Assembly: GCA_902793685.1 (NCBI GenBank)
Contig: CADBEN010000009.1
Coordinates: 1 to 64,000 of the forward strand
DNA length: 64,000 nt
DNA from: an uncultured Lachnospiraceae bacterium
GTDB lineage: Bacteria; Bacillota; Clostridia; Lachnospirales; Lachnospiraceae
Direction: 5' to 3'
This document shows positions 16,037 to 24,446 of the stretch, one piece after another; position 1 is the stretch's first letter; the number at the start of each line of letters is the position of its first letter. Both the position numbers and the translations under genes were made by a program. Under the pieces are notes generated by a model. That model had not been told where the DNA came from and ran no database searches. It was given only the letters and a program-made list of their open reading frames with translations.

Positions 16037-16065
16037 TTGAAAAGTAATATTATATCTATTATAAT
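16037..16065 (+). promoter_or_regulatory. Promoter of the rightward ula operon
   Basis: TTGAAA (16037-16042) and TATAAT (16060-16065) are 17 bases apart. Transcription from about 16072 gives a leader of about 115 bases containing three GTTCG boxes. Confidence 0.7.
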
Positions 16066-16102
16066 CAATGCAAAGCCCGTTTCTTATGTTTTGTTCCCGT
16101 TT

Positions 16103-16174
16103 TTATGTTCGTAATGAGCCCCTTTTATTTGTTCGTTTTACTGATCGTTTTCATGTTTGTTTTATGTTCGAAAA
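16103..16174 (+). promoter_or_regulatory. Three GTTCG boxes in the leader of the rightward ula operon
   Basis: TTATGTTCGTAA (16103), TTTGTTCGTTTTA (16128) and TTATGTTCGAAAA (16162) lie downstream of the predicted start point, where a bound repressor would block transcription. The last one ends at the ribosome site of the first gene. Confidence 0.5.
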
Positions 16175-16187
16175 GGAGAACTCCAAT

Positions 16188-17252
16188 ATGAAAGTCGAAA
16201 AGAAAGTCATTTCAAACCTGAACAAATGCTATGCCATCGGCGATCTCAAGGTCAACGGAGAGCACTGCTTCGTCGTCGCGGCGGAGAAGAAGGATCCCTG
16301 CTACCTCTTCGCTGAGGACGGCACAATGCTGGAAACGGTCTGGACCGGCCCCGGCGGCGTCATGACCATGGCCCAGGTTCCCGGCGCAGACGCACAGTTC
16401 CTCGCGACATACAAGTTCTACTCTCCCAACGACGGCTTCGAGGCCAGGATCGTCATCGCCACCAGAAAGGGAAAGGACGACTGGGAGCTCCGGACCCTCT
16501 GCAAGACTCCCTTCGTACATCGTTTCGGCATTCTCACCCGCGGCGGGATCCATTATCTGATCGTCTGCTGCCTGAAGGGCGGCATGGAGTACAAGAACGA
16601 CTGGAGATTCCCGGGTGCATGCTACGGTGCAGTCCTTCCGGACGATCTCTCTGCTTTTAATGAAGACAATCCGCTGAAGCTCGATCTGATCGCGGACGAC
16701 ATGCTGAAGAACCACGGCTTCTCCATCGTGAAGCACGGCGGCTACGACGCAGCCCTTGTCGGCTGCGAAGACGGCACCTTCCTCTTCAGCCCGCCCGCAG
16801 TTCTCGGCGCAGACTGGGAGGTCGAGCAGATCAGCACGATCCCGGCCAGCGATTCTGTCCTCATCGACTTTGACGGCGACGGAGAGCTGGAGCTCGGAAC
16901 CATCTCCCCGTTCCACGGAAACTCCCTGACCATCTACCACCTGGACGAGCATGACAATTACGTTCCGCAGTGGAAGCTAGCGCTCCCGGAAAAGCAGACC
17001 GAGATGCTCCACGCAACCTGGGCGGATACCATTCTCGGAAAGCCCACCTGGATCGTCGGATGGCGCAAAGGCACCAAGGACACCATCGCCATCACCTGGG
17101 ACGCAGAAGCCGGCGACTATCACATCGACTACATTGACAAGAACACCGGATGTGCCAACGCGATGCACTTTGTGGACAAAAACGGAAAGGACATCGTCAT
17201 CGGCACGAACCGCGAGATCGACGAGGTCGCCTACTACACCATCACCGAGTGA
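16188..17252 (+). CDS. Uncharacterised propeller-like protein of the ula locus
   Basis: A 354-residue protein that I cannot assign. It is rich in short beta strands with repeated G-x-D/E turns, and residues 226-236 (IDFDGDGELEL) form a calcium-loop-like motif of the FG-GAP/VCBS type, so a beta-propeller is likely. There is no signal peptide, so it should be cytoplasmic. AAAGGAG lies 11 bases before the ATG at 16188; the open frame reaches back to 16068 without a ribosome site. It is the first gene after the rightward ula promoter, 106 bases before ulaE. A lactonase, dehydrogenase-like or sensor role for an ascorbate-type intermediate is possible but unproven. Confidence 0.75.
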   Translation: MKVEKKVISNLNKCYAIGDLKVNGEHCFVVAAEKKDPCYLFAEDGTMLETVWTGPGGVMTMAQVPGADAQFLATYKFYSPNDGFEARIVIATRKGKDDWELRTLCKTPFVHRFGILTRGGIHYLIVCCLKGGMEYKNDWRFPGACYGAVLPDDLSAFNEDNPLKLDLIADDMLKNHGFSIVKHGGYDAALVGCEDGTFLFSPPAVLGADWEVEQISTIPASDSVLIDFDGDGELELGTISPFHGNSLTIYHLDEHDNYVPQWKLALPEKQTEMLHATWADTILGKPTWIVGWRKGTKDTIAITWDAEAGDYHIDYIDKNTGCANAMHFVDKNGKDIVIGTNREIDEVAYYTITE

Positions 17253-17358
17253 CCCCGCACACCTGCCGACCACACCGTCACTGAGTGAATACGCGTCTTA
17301 GGACCGCACAGCCCTGAGGCGGTCCTCAGACACGGCCCTTGAACCAATGGAGAAGATC

Positions 17359-18201
17359 ATGAAAAAATATGCTCTTGGAATTTATGAGAAGGCGATCCCG
17401 GGCGATCTGAGCTGGAGAGAAAAGCTGCAGGCCGCGAAGGATGCCGGCTACGATTTCATGGAGATCAGCATCGACGAGACGGACGCGAAGCTGGCCCGCC
17501 TGGAGTGGACCCGCGAGGAGCGCATGGAGCTGGTGAACCTCATGTCCGAGATCGGACTGCCGCTCCGTTCCATGTGTCTGTCCGGCCACCGCAAGTACCC
17601 GCTGGGCAGTCCGGATCCGGCCATCGAAGCGCGCAGCATGGAGATCATGGAGAAGGCCATCCAGCTGGCGGACGATCTCGGCGTGCGCATCATCCAGCTC
17701 GCCGGCTACGACGTCTACTATGTCCCCTCCTCCGCGGAGACCGTGGAGCGTTTCGGGCGCAATCTGAAGAAGGCTGCAGACATGGCGGCCCGTCTCGGCA
17801 TCGTCATGGGCTTTGAGACCATGGAGACCGAGTTCATGAACACCGTTGAAAAGTCCATGTACTGGGTCAACAAGGTAAATTCCCCCTATCTCGGCGTATA
17901 TCCGGATATGGGCAACATCACGAACGCAGCAGTCCTCTACGGCACGGATGTCCTCGCCGACATCGCGACCGGAGACGGACACCTGGTGGCGACCCATCTC
18001 AAGGAGACGGTCCCCGGCGTGTTCCGCGAGGTTCAGTTCGGCACCGGCCACGTGGATTTCAAATCGTGCATTGAGGCCACCTGGAAAGCAGGTGTCCGCC
18101 GCTACGTCACGGAAATGTGGTATACTGGAAATCCGAAGTGGAAAAAGGATCTGGACGAAGCAGTCGGCATGATGCGCCCGCTGCTGGACGCCCAGCCGTA
18201 A
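17359..18201 (+). CDS. ulaE: L-ribulose/L-xylulose-5-phosphate 3-epimerase
   Basis: A 280-residue TIM-barrel epimerase of the UlaE/SgbU type, which interconverts L-xylulose-5-phosphate and L-ribulose-5-phosphate in ascorbate breakdown. The typical opening [18 protein letters not shown], then [31 protein letters not shown] and [15 protein letters not shown] are clear. Metal-binding glutamate and histidine residues are expected in EISID, FETME and THLKE. The ATG at 17359 is preferred over 17347 because GGAG sits just upstream of it. It is 16 bases ahead of ulaF. Confidence 0.93.
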   Translation: MKKYALGIYEKAIPGDLSWREKLQAAKDAGYDFMEISIDETDAKLARLEWTREERMELVNLMSEIGLPLRSMCLSGHRKYPLGSPDPAIEARSMEIMEKAIQLADDLGVRIIQLAGYDVYYVPSSAETVERFGRNLKKAADMAARLGIVMGFETMETEFMNTVEKSMYWVNKVNSPYLGVYPDMGNITNAAVLYGTDVLADIATGDGHLVATHLKETVPGVFREVQFGTGHVDFKSCIEATWKAGVRRYVTEMWYTGNPKWKKDLDEAVGMMRPLLDAQP

Positions 18202-18217
18202 GAAAGGAGAAAATCTA

Positions 18218-18916
18218 ATGCTGGAAGCGCTGAAAAAGGAAGTTTATGAAGCCAATATGCTCCTCCCGAAGTATGGACTCGTCACCTTCACCTGGGGCAA
18301 CGTCAGCGGCATCGACCGCGAATCCGGACTCTTCGTCATCAAGCCGAGCGGCGTGGAATATGACGCGCTGACCCCGGACGACATGGTCGTCGTGGATCTT
18401 GACGGCAAGCGGGTCGAGGGCAGATACAATCCCTCTTCCGATACCGAGACTCACCGGATCCTCTACAAGGCATTCCCGAAGGCTGCCGGTATTGTCCACA
18501 CCCATTCTCCGTGGGCGACCAGTTGGGCACAGGCAGGCAGAGGCATCCCCTGCTACGGAACCACCCACGCTGACTACATGTACGGCACGATCCCCTGCGT
18601 CCGCAACCTGACCAAGGAAGAGATCGACGAAGGCTACGAGATGAACACCGGCGTCCTGATCGCGGATTACTTCAAAGAGAACAGCCTGGACTATGAAGCA
18701 GTTCCGGCAGTCCTCTGCAAGAACCACGGCCCCTTCACCTGGGGCACGGATCCGCACAATGCAGTCCACAACGCAGTGGTCCTCGAGGAGGTCGCAAAGA
18801 TGGCGGCACGCTGCGAGATGATCAACCCGCGCGTCCAGCCGGCACCGCAGGTACTGCAGGACAAACACTACTACAGAAAGCACGGCGCCAACGCCTACTA
18901 CGGCCAGGGCAAGTAA
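18218..18916 (+). CDS. ulaF: L-ribulose-5-phosphate 4-epimerase
   Basis: A 232-residue class II aldolase-fold epimerase that makes D-xylulose-5-phosphate, the exit point of the ascorbate route into the pentose phosphate pathway. The N-terminus [14 protein letters not shown], the substrate loop KPSG, and the zinc-binding histidines in [12 protein letters not shown] and [10 protein letters not shown] are all present, as is [18 protein letters not shown] precedes the ATG. The enzyme could equally act as AraD, but the neighbours point to ula. The stop is 5 bases before the structured inverted-end element. Confidence 0.93.
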   Translation: MLEALKKEVYEANMLLPKYGLVTFTWGNVSGIDRESGLFVIKPSGVEYDALTPDDMVVVDLDGKRVEGRYNPSSDTETHRILYKAFPKAAGIVHTHSPWATSWAQAGRGIPCYGTTHADYMYGTIPCVRNLTKEEIDEGYEMNTGVLIADYFKENSLDYEAVPAVLCKNHGPFTWGTDPHNAVHNAVVLEEVAKMAARCEMINPRVQPAPQVLQDKHYYRKHGANAYYGQGK

Positions 18917-18921
18917 AATTA

Positions 18922-19149
18922 ACGCACCTGCCTAGTAAGGCTCCGCGGAAAACGCCTGTTTCACCAGGCTTCTGCTGCCGCATACAAAATCTACGCTGCG
19001 AGTCGTCGGAAACTCCTGATGAGTTTCCTCCTCCGCGCAACGCTAAACCCCCTGCCTTGAAAGCAGGGGGTTTTCGATTTTTTTATGCGGCGCATCAGCG
19101 GGTGAAACAACGGCGTTTTCCGAGTGCGCCTTCCTGAGGCAGGTGCATT
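18922..19149. repeat. Structured element with long imperfect inverted ends
   Basis: About 65 bases at the left (18922-18988) are repeated in inverted form at the right (19083-19149). Matching blocks run in order: GCACCTGCCT, AAGGC, GGAAAACGCC, GTTTCACC and CCGCATA. Between them lie the hairpin GGAAACTC/GAGTTTCC (19008-19028) and an intrinsic terminator (19046-19080). Each arm also carries a small internal hairpin. It contains no gene and separates two convergent genes, so it could be a miniature mobile element, a bidirectional terminator or a structured RNA. Confidence 0.65.
19046..19080 (+). terminator. Rho-independent terminator of the rightward ula operon
   Basis: AACCCCCTGC/GCAGGGGGTT with a 7-base loop is followed by TTCGA and a run of seven T residues. 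It lies inside the inverted-end element. Confidence 0.85.
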
Positions 19150-19195
19150 CTGTTTTCTGTTTTCTGCCGCAGCTTTGAGGCAGGTCCTTTCTTGG

Positions 19196-20689
19196 TTACA
19201 GCAGCTTCTCCAGGGGAGCCAGGTCCAGGCCTTCGCAGTCCTTCAGGATCTCCTTCAGGGTGCGGGCAATAACGGCGCAGCCGCCGGGGATCTCAGACTC
19301 GATGTTCAGCGGCATCAGCGGCTCATGCAGGGACATGCGGAGCAGGAACCAGCCGTTTCCGTGGTCTGCGTCGGCATTGACACGGACGCCTTCATAATTC
19401 GGAAGCTCCAGGCTCCAGCCCGGGGTCTTCTCCGCAGCGGCCTTCACAAGTTCCAGGACCTTCTCACCCACCGGGCGGAAGTCTTCGACGAAGAATTTCA
19501 GGCGGACTTCCTTGCTCTCCGCCGGCTCCTTCAGATCCGCCACCAGATCCTCCAGGACATTGCCCCGGCCAAGCTCGATCAGCAGCTTCACGCAGAGGTA
19601 AGAGCCATCGTCCAGGAAGTAGTTCTCCTTCAGAGCACCGTGGCCGCTGGTCTCCATGGCGAGCTGGGAATCGATGCCGTCGTTGTTCAGACGGATGCTC
19701 TCGTTGATGACGTTCCGGTAGCCTCTCTTAAAGCGGTGATGCTTTCCGCCCCGGGACTCGATGAACGTCTTCAGGCCGGTGCTGGTGACGGAGTCGGTGA
19801 CCATCGTGCTGCCCGGATAATCGCGAAGCAGAATCGCAGAGATCATGGCGATCAGGCGGTTCCGGTTCAGTTCCTCTCCGCTCTTCAGGACTGCGCCGCC
19901 GCGGTCCACATCGGTGTCAAAGATCAGTCCCAGGTCCGCCTTGGACTCGAGGACCGCTTCCGTGATGGAAGCCATGGCAGCCTCGTCCTCCGGGTTCGGG
20001 ATGTGGTTCGGGAAGCTGCCGTTCGGATCAAGGTAGCGGCTGCCGGAAATATCCGCGCCCAGCGGAACCAGGACGCGCTCCGCGAAGAATCCGCCGGCGC
20101 CGTTGCCGGCATCGACCACCACATGGTAGCCCTTCAGCGGATGATCATAATCCGCTGCGTTAACGCCTGCCTTCACCTTGTCCCTAAGGTATCCGCAGTA
20201 GTCGTCCATGAATTCCTTCGCTTCCGCCTTTGCCTCCGGAACGTCTGCGGAAAGAGTCTCCGCGTCTGCGATGATCACAGCGATATCCTGCTTCTCCAGG
20301 CCGCCCTGCGGTCCGAAGAACTTCATGCCGTTCCGGTTGAAGGGCATGTGGCTCGCCGTGATCATCACGGTGCCGTCAAGCTTCCAGCCGTCAAGGACGG
20401 TACTCATGAACATGGCCGGCGTGCTGGCCAGGCCGAAATCCAGAACCGACGCGCCCTCTGCCGCAAGGCCGTCGATGGTCCACTTCACTACATCCGGTCC
20501 GGTGAGGCGGCTGTCGCGGCCCACCGCGGTGCAGATCTGGTCTTTGCCGGTCTTCTGCTTCAGCCACCGCGCAAACCCTCTGGCGATACGGACCACTGCG
20601 TCCTTCGTCAGGTTGACGTGCTGCCCCTCGATGCCCTCCATCGCAATTCCGCGGACATCACTTCCGTTCTGCAATTCCTTTAATGCCAT
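19196..20689 (-). CDS. Phosphomannomutase/phosphoglucomutase family protein
   Basis: A 497-residue alpha-D-phosphohexomutase that moves phosphate between C6 and C1 of a hexose. The phospho-serine is Ser113 in TASHMP; most relatives have TASHNP, so the asparagine is replaced by methionine. The metal loop is DTDVDR (about 258-263), and the sugar-specificity loop is ETSGHG near residue 345. The ATG at 20689 was chosen because GGAGAAAG precedes it; the open frame extends to 20737. It converges on the ula operon across the inverted-end element. A second, longer phosphoglucomutase lies at 30202-31896, so this one more likely serves mannose, glucosamine or cell-surface sugars. Confidence 0.88.
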   Translation of the reverse strand: MALKELQNGSDVRGIAMEGIEGQHVNLTKDAVVRIARGFARWLKQKTGKDQICTAVGRDSRLTGPDVVKWTIDGLAAEGASVLDFGLASTPAMFMSTVLDGWKLDGTVMITASHMPFNRNGMKFFGPQGGLEKQDIAVIIADAETLSADVPEAKAEAKEFMDDYCGYLRDKVKAGVNAADYDHPLKGYHVVVDAGNGAGGFFAERVLVPLGADISGSRYLDPNGSFPNHIPNPEDEAAMASITEAVLESKADLGLIFDTDVDRGGAVLKSGEELNRNRLIAMISAILLRDYPGSTMVTDSVTSTGLKTFIESRGGKHHRFKRGYRNVINESIRLNNDGIDSQLAMETSGHGALKENYFLDDGSYLCVKLLIELGRGNVLEDLVADLKEPAESKEVRLKFFVEDFRPVGEKVLELVKAAAEKTPGWSLELPNYEGVRVNADADHGNGWFLLRMSLHEPLMPLNIESEIPGGCAVIARTLKEILKDCEGLDLAPLEKLL

Positions 20690-20795
20690 AGCTTTCTCCT
20701 TCCCCGGGAATTCCGCCCGGCACACATAATATTGCAAATGATTACAGCTGATGCATTTCCCACTCTTTACTTTCCGGCCGCGGGGCGCTTCTGTC

Positions 20796-21101
20796 CTACA
20801 GGCGGATCCCTTCCATAGTCACTTTCTGAAACAGAAATACTTTTTTTAGTCCGAACACGACCCGGGGCGCATATTCGAGCCGGTAGTTCGGCAAGAGAAC
20901 TCTCTCCCCGCTCTCAGCGCTCCGTTCCCGGTAACCGTGCTTCTCCTTCAGGTAGTCCGCGAAATCATCATTCACCAGCTGCAGGAACAGTTCCGTGACG
21001 TCGAAATCCGAGTGGTCGCTGGTGGCGACTTTCACCGCGATTCCCGTCTTTTTCCTCTTTTTCATGTGCTCCGCAAGCTCCGGCGTGATGATGAATTCCA
21101 T
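20796..21101 (-). CDS. Small uncharacterised protein
   Basis: A 101-residue soluble protein. It begins MEFIITPELAEHMKKRKK and ends LFLQKV-like strands; the pattern of a helix, then alternating strands, loosely recalls small HesB-like or CC/Se-motif proteins. It lacks the cysteine pair of those families (there is no cysteine at all), so I do not assign it. GGGGAG lies before the ATG at 21101; the longer frame to 21224 is shadow sequence. It lies alone between the phosphohexomutase and the pot operon terminator. Confidence 0.6.
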   Translation of the reverse strand: MEFIITPELAEHMKKRKKTGIAVKVATSDHSDFDVTELFLQLVNDDFADYLKEKHGYRERSAESGERVLLPNYRLEYAPRVVFGLKKVFLFQKVTMEGIRL

Positions 21102-21242
21102 AAACTCCCCTTCCGGCAGATTTCTCACTTCCGTCTTATCATTGTACCATCCCGGACGGGGCTGTTTCCACAGGAAATGCGGATACTTCCCCGGTTTTCG
21201 AAAACAAACGAAACCCCCCGCCAAAAGGCAGGAGGCCGGAAC

Positions 21243-21274
21243 AAAAGTTTCGCCGCCCGGATCCGGGCGGCGAA
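21243..21274 (-). terminator. Terminator-like palindrome after potD
   Basis: The perfect palindrome TTCGCCGCCCGG/CCGGGCGGCGAA (21249-21274) is followed on the minus strand by ACTTTT. The T-run is short, but the place, 25 bases past the potD stop, fits termination of the pot operon. Confidence 0.65.
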
Positions 21275-21298
21275 CACACTGTGCCTGTTAAATTGAAA

Positions 21299-22837
21299 TC
21301 AGCCGTACATCTTCTGACGCTGGCGCTGGCGGTACAGCACCCATCCTCCGGCAGCCAGAACTGCCAGGGCAAGCACCCAGGCCCAGACCGGCACGTCGTG
21401 GATGTTGAAGCAGCGGACGTTGATCCACATCTGGTTGATGGCGTCGTTCTTCTCGCTGTCAAAGAACACCATGATGGATGAGCGGTCGATGGCGTCCTGC
21501 GGGGGATACTGGGCAGCGAGCTGACGGTTAAGCTGCTCCTCCGGCGCCGAGATCACATAGTCCTCGTCCTCCGGATCGCCCGTAAAGAAGTATCCGAGGG
21601 GATAGTCCACCGCAGTGTCATCGTCCTCCTCCGCGCCGTAGTTCCAGTCCAGATACTCGAAGACGCGGTCATCGTCCTCTCCTCCTGCAATGACGGAGGT
21701 GTATCCGATATAGTACATGTTCCGGACGGCGTTGTCCGGGCGGGAGCAGAAATTGATGAACGCCTCCGCCGCGTGCTGCTTTGCCGGGTCCTGGCTGATG
21801 CCGCTCTTCAGCATGACCCACCCGTCGAAGTAGATGTTGGTGGACTCCTCCGGCACCGCAAAGTTCAGCGTGTACTCATCCTCGTCCGCCTGGTCCATGG
21901 TGTAGACCGCGTCGCCGGACCACTGGTAGTTGGCCACCACCTTGCCGGTGATCATGTCCGCCTTGCCGGAATCCGTCTCGAAGGAATAGACGTTGTCCTT
22001 CACGTCCTGCAGATAGTCCTGCACCAGGGCGATGGTCCCGGGGCTGACGTCGTTCATCTCCGCCTCGAGTTTCTCCTTGTAATCCGGTGCCGAGCGGAAC
22101 TCCTCGCTGGTCAGCAGATCATGCTTCAGGGCGCCGAGGGCCGCGAAGTAAGAGTCGCGGACGTTGTCCTTGATGGTCACCTGCCGGCGGAAGGTGCGGT
22201 CGTTCAGAACGTTCCAGGTGGATGCCTGCTCCTCCGTCACGACCTCAGGATTGTAGACGATGCCGGTGATGCCCCACATGTAGCCCGCCGCGTAGCGGCT
22301 CCAGGGTTCGCCGCCGATCTCGTGCTCGTCGAAGATCTGACGGATATAGGGGGACACGCCCCGGGTGTAGTAATTGTTTTCGTCGGACTCATCGAAGAAT
22401 CCATCGGAAAGCGGGACCAGCATGTTTTCGGACATGAGCTTCATGAACATGTACTCTGACGGGCAGACAACGTCGTAGACGTCGCCCAGCGTCAGCATGT
22501 TGTAGAGATCCTCGTTGGTGCCGAAGGTGGAGTACTCGACCTTCACCTCCGCGCCGTAGGTCTCCCGGTACCACTCCTCGAAATCCTCGATCATACTGTT
22601 TTCGCCGAAGATGTCGCCGCTTTCGAGGTCGATGACCTCGTCCTCGCCCCAGTCGCCGAGGTCGATGTACTCTTCCCAGTTGCAGACCCGGAGCGTTACT
22701 TTGTTTCCGGGTGCCGGAGCTTCCGCGGCAAAGACTGCCGCGGACGATGCCGGCAGCATCAGCGCCGCCGCGAGGACGGCGGTCCCGGCGCGCAGGACGG
22801 ACCGGACAGGTCTCTTAAAAAACTTCATACGCTTCAT
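21299..22837 (-). CDS. potD: Spermidine/putrescine-binding protein with C-terminal membrane anchor
   Basis: A 512-residue extracytoplasmic solute-binding protein of the PotD family, which captures polyamines for the PotABC transporter. A signal peptide spans about 1-38 (basic start, VLAAALMLPASSAAVFAAEA). The binding-protein opening VTLRVCNWEEYIDLG follows. There is no lipobox cysteine at the cleavage site. Instead a hydrophobic segment, VWAWVLALAVLAAGGWVLY (about 484-502), followed by RQRQRQKMYG, would anchor the protein by its C-terminus. It is about 150 residues longer than classical PotD and very acidic in the last third. The start overlaps the potC stop by 4 bases; AGGAGG precedes it. 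Confidence 0.9.
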   Translation of the reverse strand: MKRMKFFKRPVRSVLRAGTAVLAAALMLPASSAAVFAAEAPAPGNKVTLRVCNWEEYIDLGDWGEDEVIDLESGDIFGENSMIEDFEEWYRETYGAEVKVEYSTFGTNEDLYNMLTLGDVYDVVCPSEYMFMKLMSENMLVPLSDGFFDESDENNYYTRGVSPYIRQIFDEHEIGGEPWSRYAAGYMWGITGIVYNPEVVTEEQASTWNVLNDRTFRRQVTIKDNVRDSYFAALGALKHDLLTSEEFRSAPDYKEKLEAEMNDVSPGTIALVQDYLQDVKDNVYSFETDSGKADMITGKVVANYQWSGDAVYTMDQADEDEYTLNFAVPEESTNIYFDGWVMLKSGISQDPAKQHAAEAFINFCSRPDNAVRNMYYIGYTSVIAGGEDDDRVFEYLDWNYGAEEDDDTAVDYPLGYFFTGDPEDEDYVISAPEEQLNRQLAAQYPPQDAIDRSSIMVFFDSEKNDAINQMWINVRCFNIHDVPVWAWVLALAVLAAGGWVLYRQRQRQKMYG

Positions 22838-23637
22838 ACGCCTGCGCCTCCTTTCCGCTCCCGGTAAGATGTCCGGAGATTCGACATCGTCACCACCAGG
22901 ACGACAATCAGGAAGATCACCGTGGACAGTGCCCAGAGGGCAGTCTTGATCGTGGTCTGGGAGCCCTTCGTCGCGTTGACGACGTAGGTGCTGATGGTGT
23001 CGAAGGTCGCGGGCTTTGTGTAAGTCGCGATGAAGTAGTCGTCCAGGGACAGGGTCACTGCCAGCGCAAAGCCGGAGACGATGCCGGAGGCGATCTGCGG
23101 GATGACGATGGCCTTCAGCGCCGTGGCGGGCGTCGCCCCCAGATCCAGGGCCGCCTCATAAATGCTGGGATCCATCTGCTTCAGCTTCGGCATGACGGAG
23201 AGGAACACGAAGGGCGCGCAGAGCGTCACATGTCCCACCAGCAGAGGGATGTAGGTGTCCTTGCTGACGCCCAGCACCACCACCAGCAGAATACAGATGG
23301 AGAAACCTGTGACGACGTCCGCGTTGACCACCGGAACCTCGTTCACGGTGTTGATGTAGGTGCTCATCCGCTTCCCGGAGTAAAATGCGCCGATGGCGCC
23401 GGCGGTGCCGAGGATGGTGGCGACCACCGCGGAGCAGAAGGTCAGGATCAGGGTCCCGGCGATCATGTCCCGGAGCTCCGGCGTCGTGAACAGCGTGACG
23501 TAATTGTGCAGGGAGAACCCTCGGATCGCGCCGATCTGGGTCGCGTCCGTAAAGCTGTAGAGCATCAGGATCAGGATCGGTGCGTACAGGAACGCCAGCA
23601 CCAGGGTAATGACAATGGCAGGGATAGTCTTTTTCAT
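22834..23637 (-). CDS. potC: Polyamine ABC transporter permease PotC
   Basis: A 267-residue inner-membrane permease with six helices. The ABC-contact EAA loop is seen as EAALDLGATPATALKAIVIPQIASGIVSGFALAVTLSLDDYFIA, and the C-terminus is basic (RTSYRERKGGAGV). It forms the channel with PotB. Four-base overlaps with potB before it and potD after it show translational coupling in the pot operon. Confidence 0.92.
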   Translation of the reverse strand: MKKTIPAIVITLVLAFLYAPILILMLYSFTDATQIGAIRGFSLHNYVTLFTTPELRDMIAGTLILTFCSAVVATILGTAGAIGAFYSGKRMSTYINTVNEVPVVNADVVTGFSICILLVVVLGVSKDTYIPLLVGHVTLCAPFVFLSVMPKLKQMDPSIYEAALDLGATPATALKAIVIPQIASGIVSGFALAVTLSLDDYFIATYTKPATFDTISTYVVNATKGSQTTIKTALWALSTVIFLIVVLVVTMSNLRTSYRERKGGAGV

Positions 23638-24434
23638 AACAGTGCGCCTCCCACGCCGTTGGAGTTGTCCTCCTCAAAGCCGCTGGTGAGCAGGGTGAAG
23701 ACGACGATGATCGCGAGCAGGATCAGGGCGATCATGGAGCCGCCGTGCCAGTTGTACGCGGAGAAGTAGCTTCCGATCAGGCTTCCCATGATGTAGGTGC
23801 TGTTGTACAGCATGTCAAGGACCACGTAGTTGGTCATCGCCGGCAGGAAGACCATGGCGACGCCGCTGACGATCCCCGGCACCGACAGCGGAAGGGTGAT
23901 CTTCAGAAAAGCGCTTCTCTCGTCCGCGCCCAGGTCCTTCGCCGCCTCGATCAGGGACTCATCCAGCCGCGAGATCGTGTTGTAGATGGGAAGGATCATG
24001 AAGGGCAGAAAATCGTAGGTCATGCCCACCACCGCGTTCAGGAAGGGGTAGTAGGCCAGGTTTCCCTCGATCACCGTCAGGATCTCCTTCAGGGCCGTGA
24101 TGCGGAGGGAGAAATTGATCCACATGGGCATAACGAAAAGCATGACAAGGACTGCCTTCCTCTTCAGATGGCTCTTCGCGAGAAAATAGGCTGTCGGGTA
24201 GGCGATCAGGAGGGCGACGCAGGTCGTCGTCAGCGCGATCGCGAAGCTGTAGCACAGGGTTCCCAGCGTGTTCGGATCGGTGAAAAAGCCGGTCAGGTTC
24301 TTCAGGGTGAACTGCCCCTGTCCGTTGGTGAACGCATAGTAGATCAGGACCAGCAGCGGCGCCGCGACAAAGAGCGTCAGGAACGCCGCGTACGGAATAC
24401 CCAGGGTCTTCCTGGAAAATTTCAGTGTCTGCAT
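23634..24434 (-). CDS. potB: Polyamine ABC transporter permease PotB
   Basis: A 266-residue six-helix permease, partner of PotC. The N-terminal TLGIPYAAFLTLFVAAPLLVLIYYAF helix and the EAA loop LIEAAKDLGADERSAFLKITLPLSVPGI are as expected for the family. It begins 12 bases after potA and overlaps potC by 4 bases. Confidence 0.92.
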   Translation of the reverse strand: MQTLKFSRKTLGIPYAAFLTLFVAAPLLVLIYYAFTNGQGQFTLKNLTGFFTDPNTLGTLCYSFAIALTTTCVALLIAYPTAYFLAKSHLKRKAVLVMLFVMPMWINFSLRITALKEILTVIEGNLAYYPFLNAVVGMTYDFLPFMILPIYNTISRLDESLIEAAKDLGADERSAFLKITLPLSVPGIVSGVAMVFLPAMTNYVVLDMLYNSTYIMGSLIGSYFSAYNWHGGSMIALILLAIIVVFTLLTSGFEEDNSNGVGGALL

Positions 24435-24446
24435 CGTCCGCTCTCC

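Larger units (their letters stand above)
15692..16187. promoter_or_regulatory. Divergent ula control region
   Basis: A 496-base AT-rich interval in an otherwise GC-rich window. It holds two divergent promoters of identical design (TTGAAA, 17 bases, TATAAT) and six GTTCG cores, at 15806, 15818, 15945, 16107, 16131 and 16166, all reading the same way on the plus strand. I see no gene in it; the in-frame ATG at 16068 for the rightward gene lacks a ribosome site. Confidence 0.75.

Noticed and set aside
16068..16187. N-terminal extension of the propeller-like protein
   Set aside because: The ATG at 16068 coincides with the predicted transcription start, has no ribosome site, and the extension is encoded by the AT-rich box array.
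19014..19045. Possible hammerhead ribozyme core (CTGATGAG)
   Set aside because: The CGAAAC partner and a cleavage GUH site in the right place are missing; the word is just the loop and 3' arm of the GGAAACTC/GAGTTTCC hairpin.
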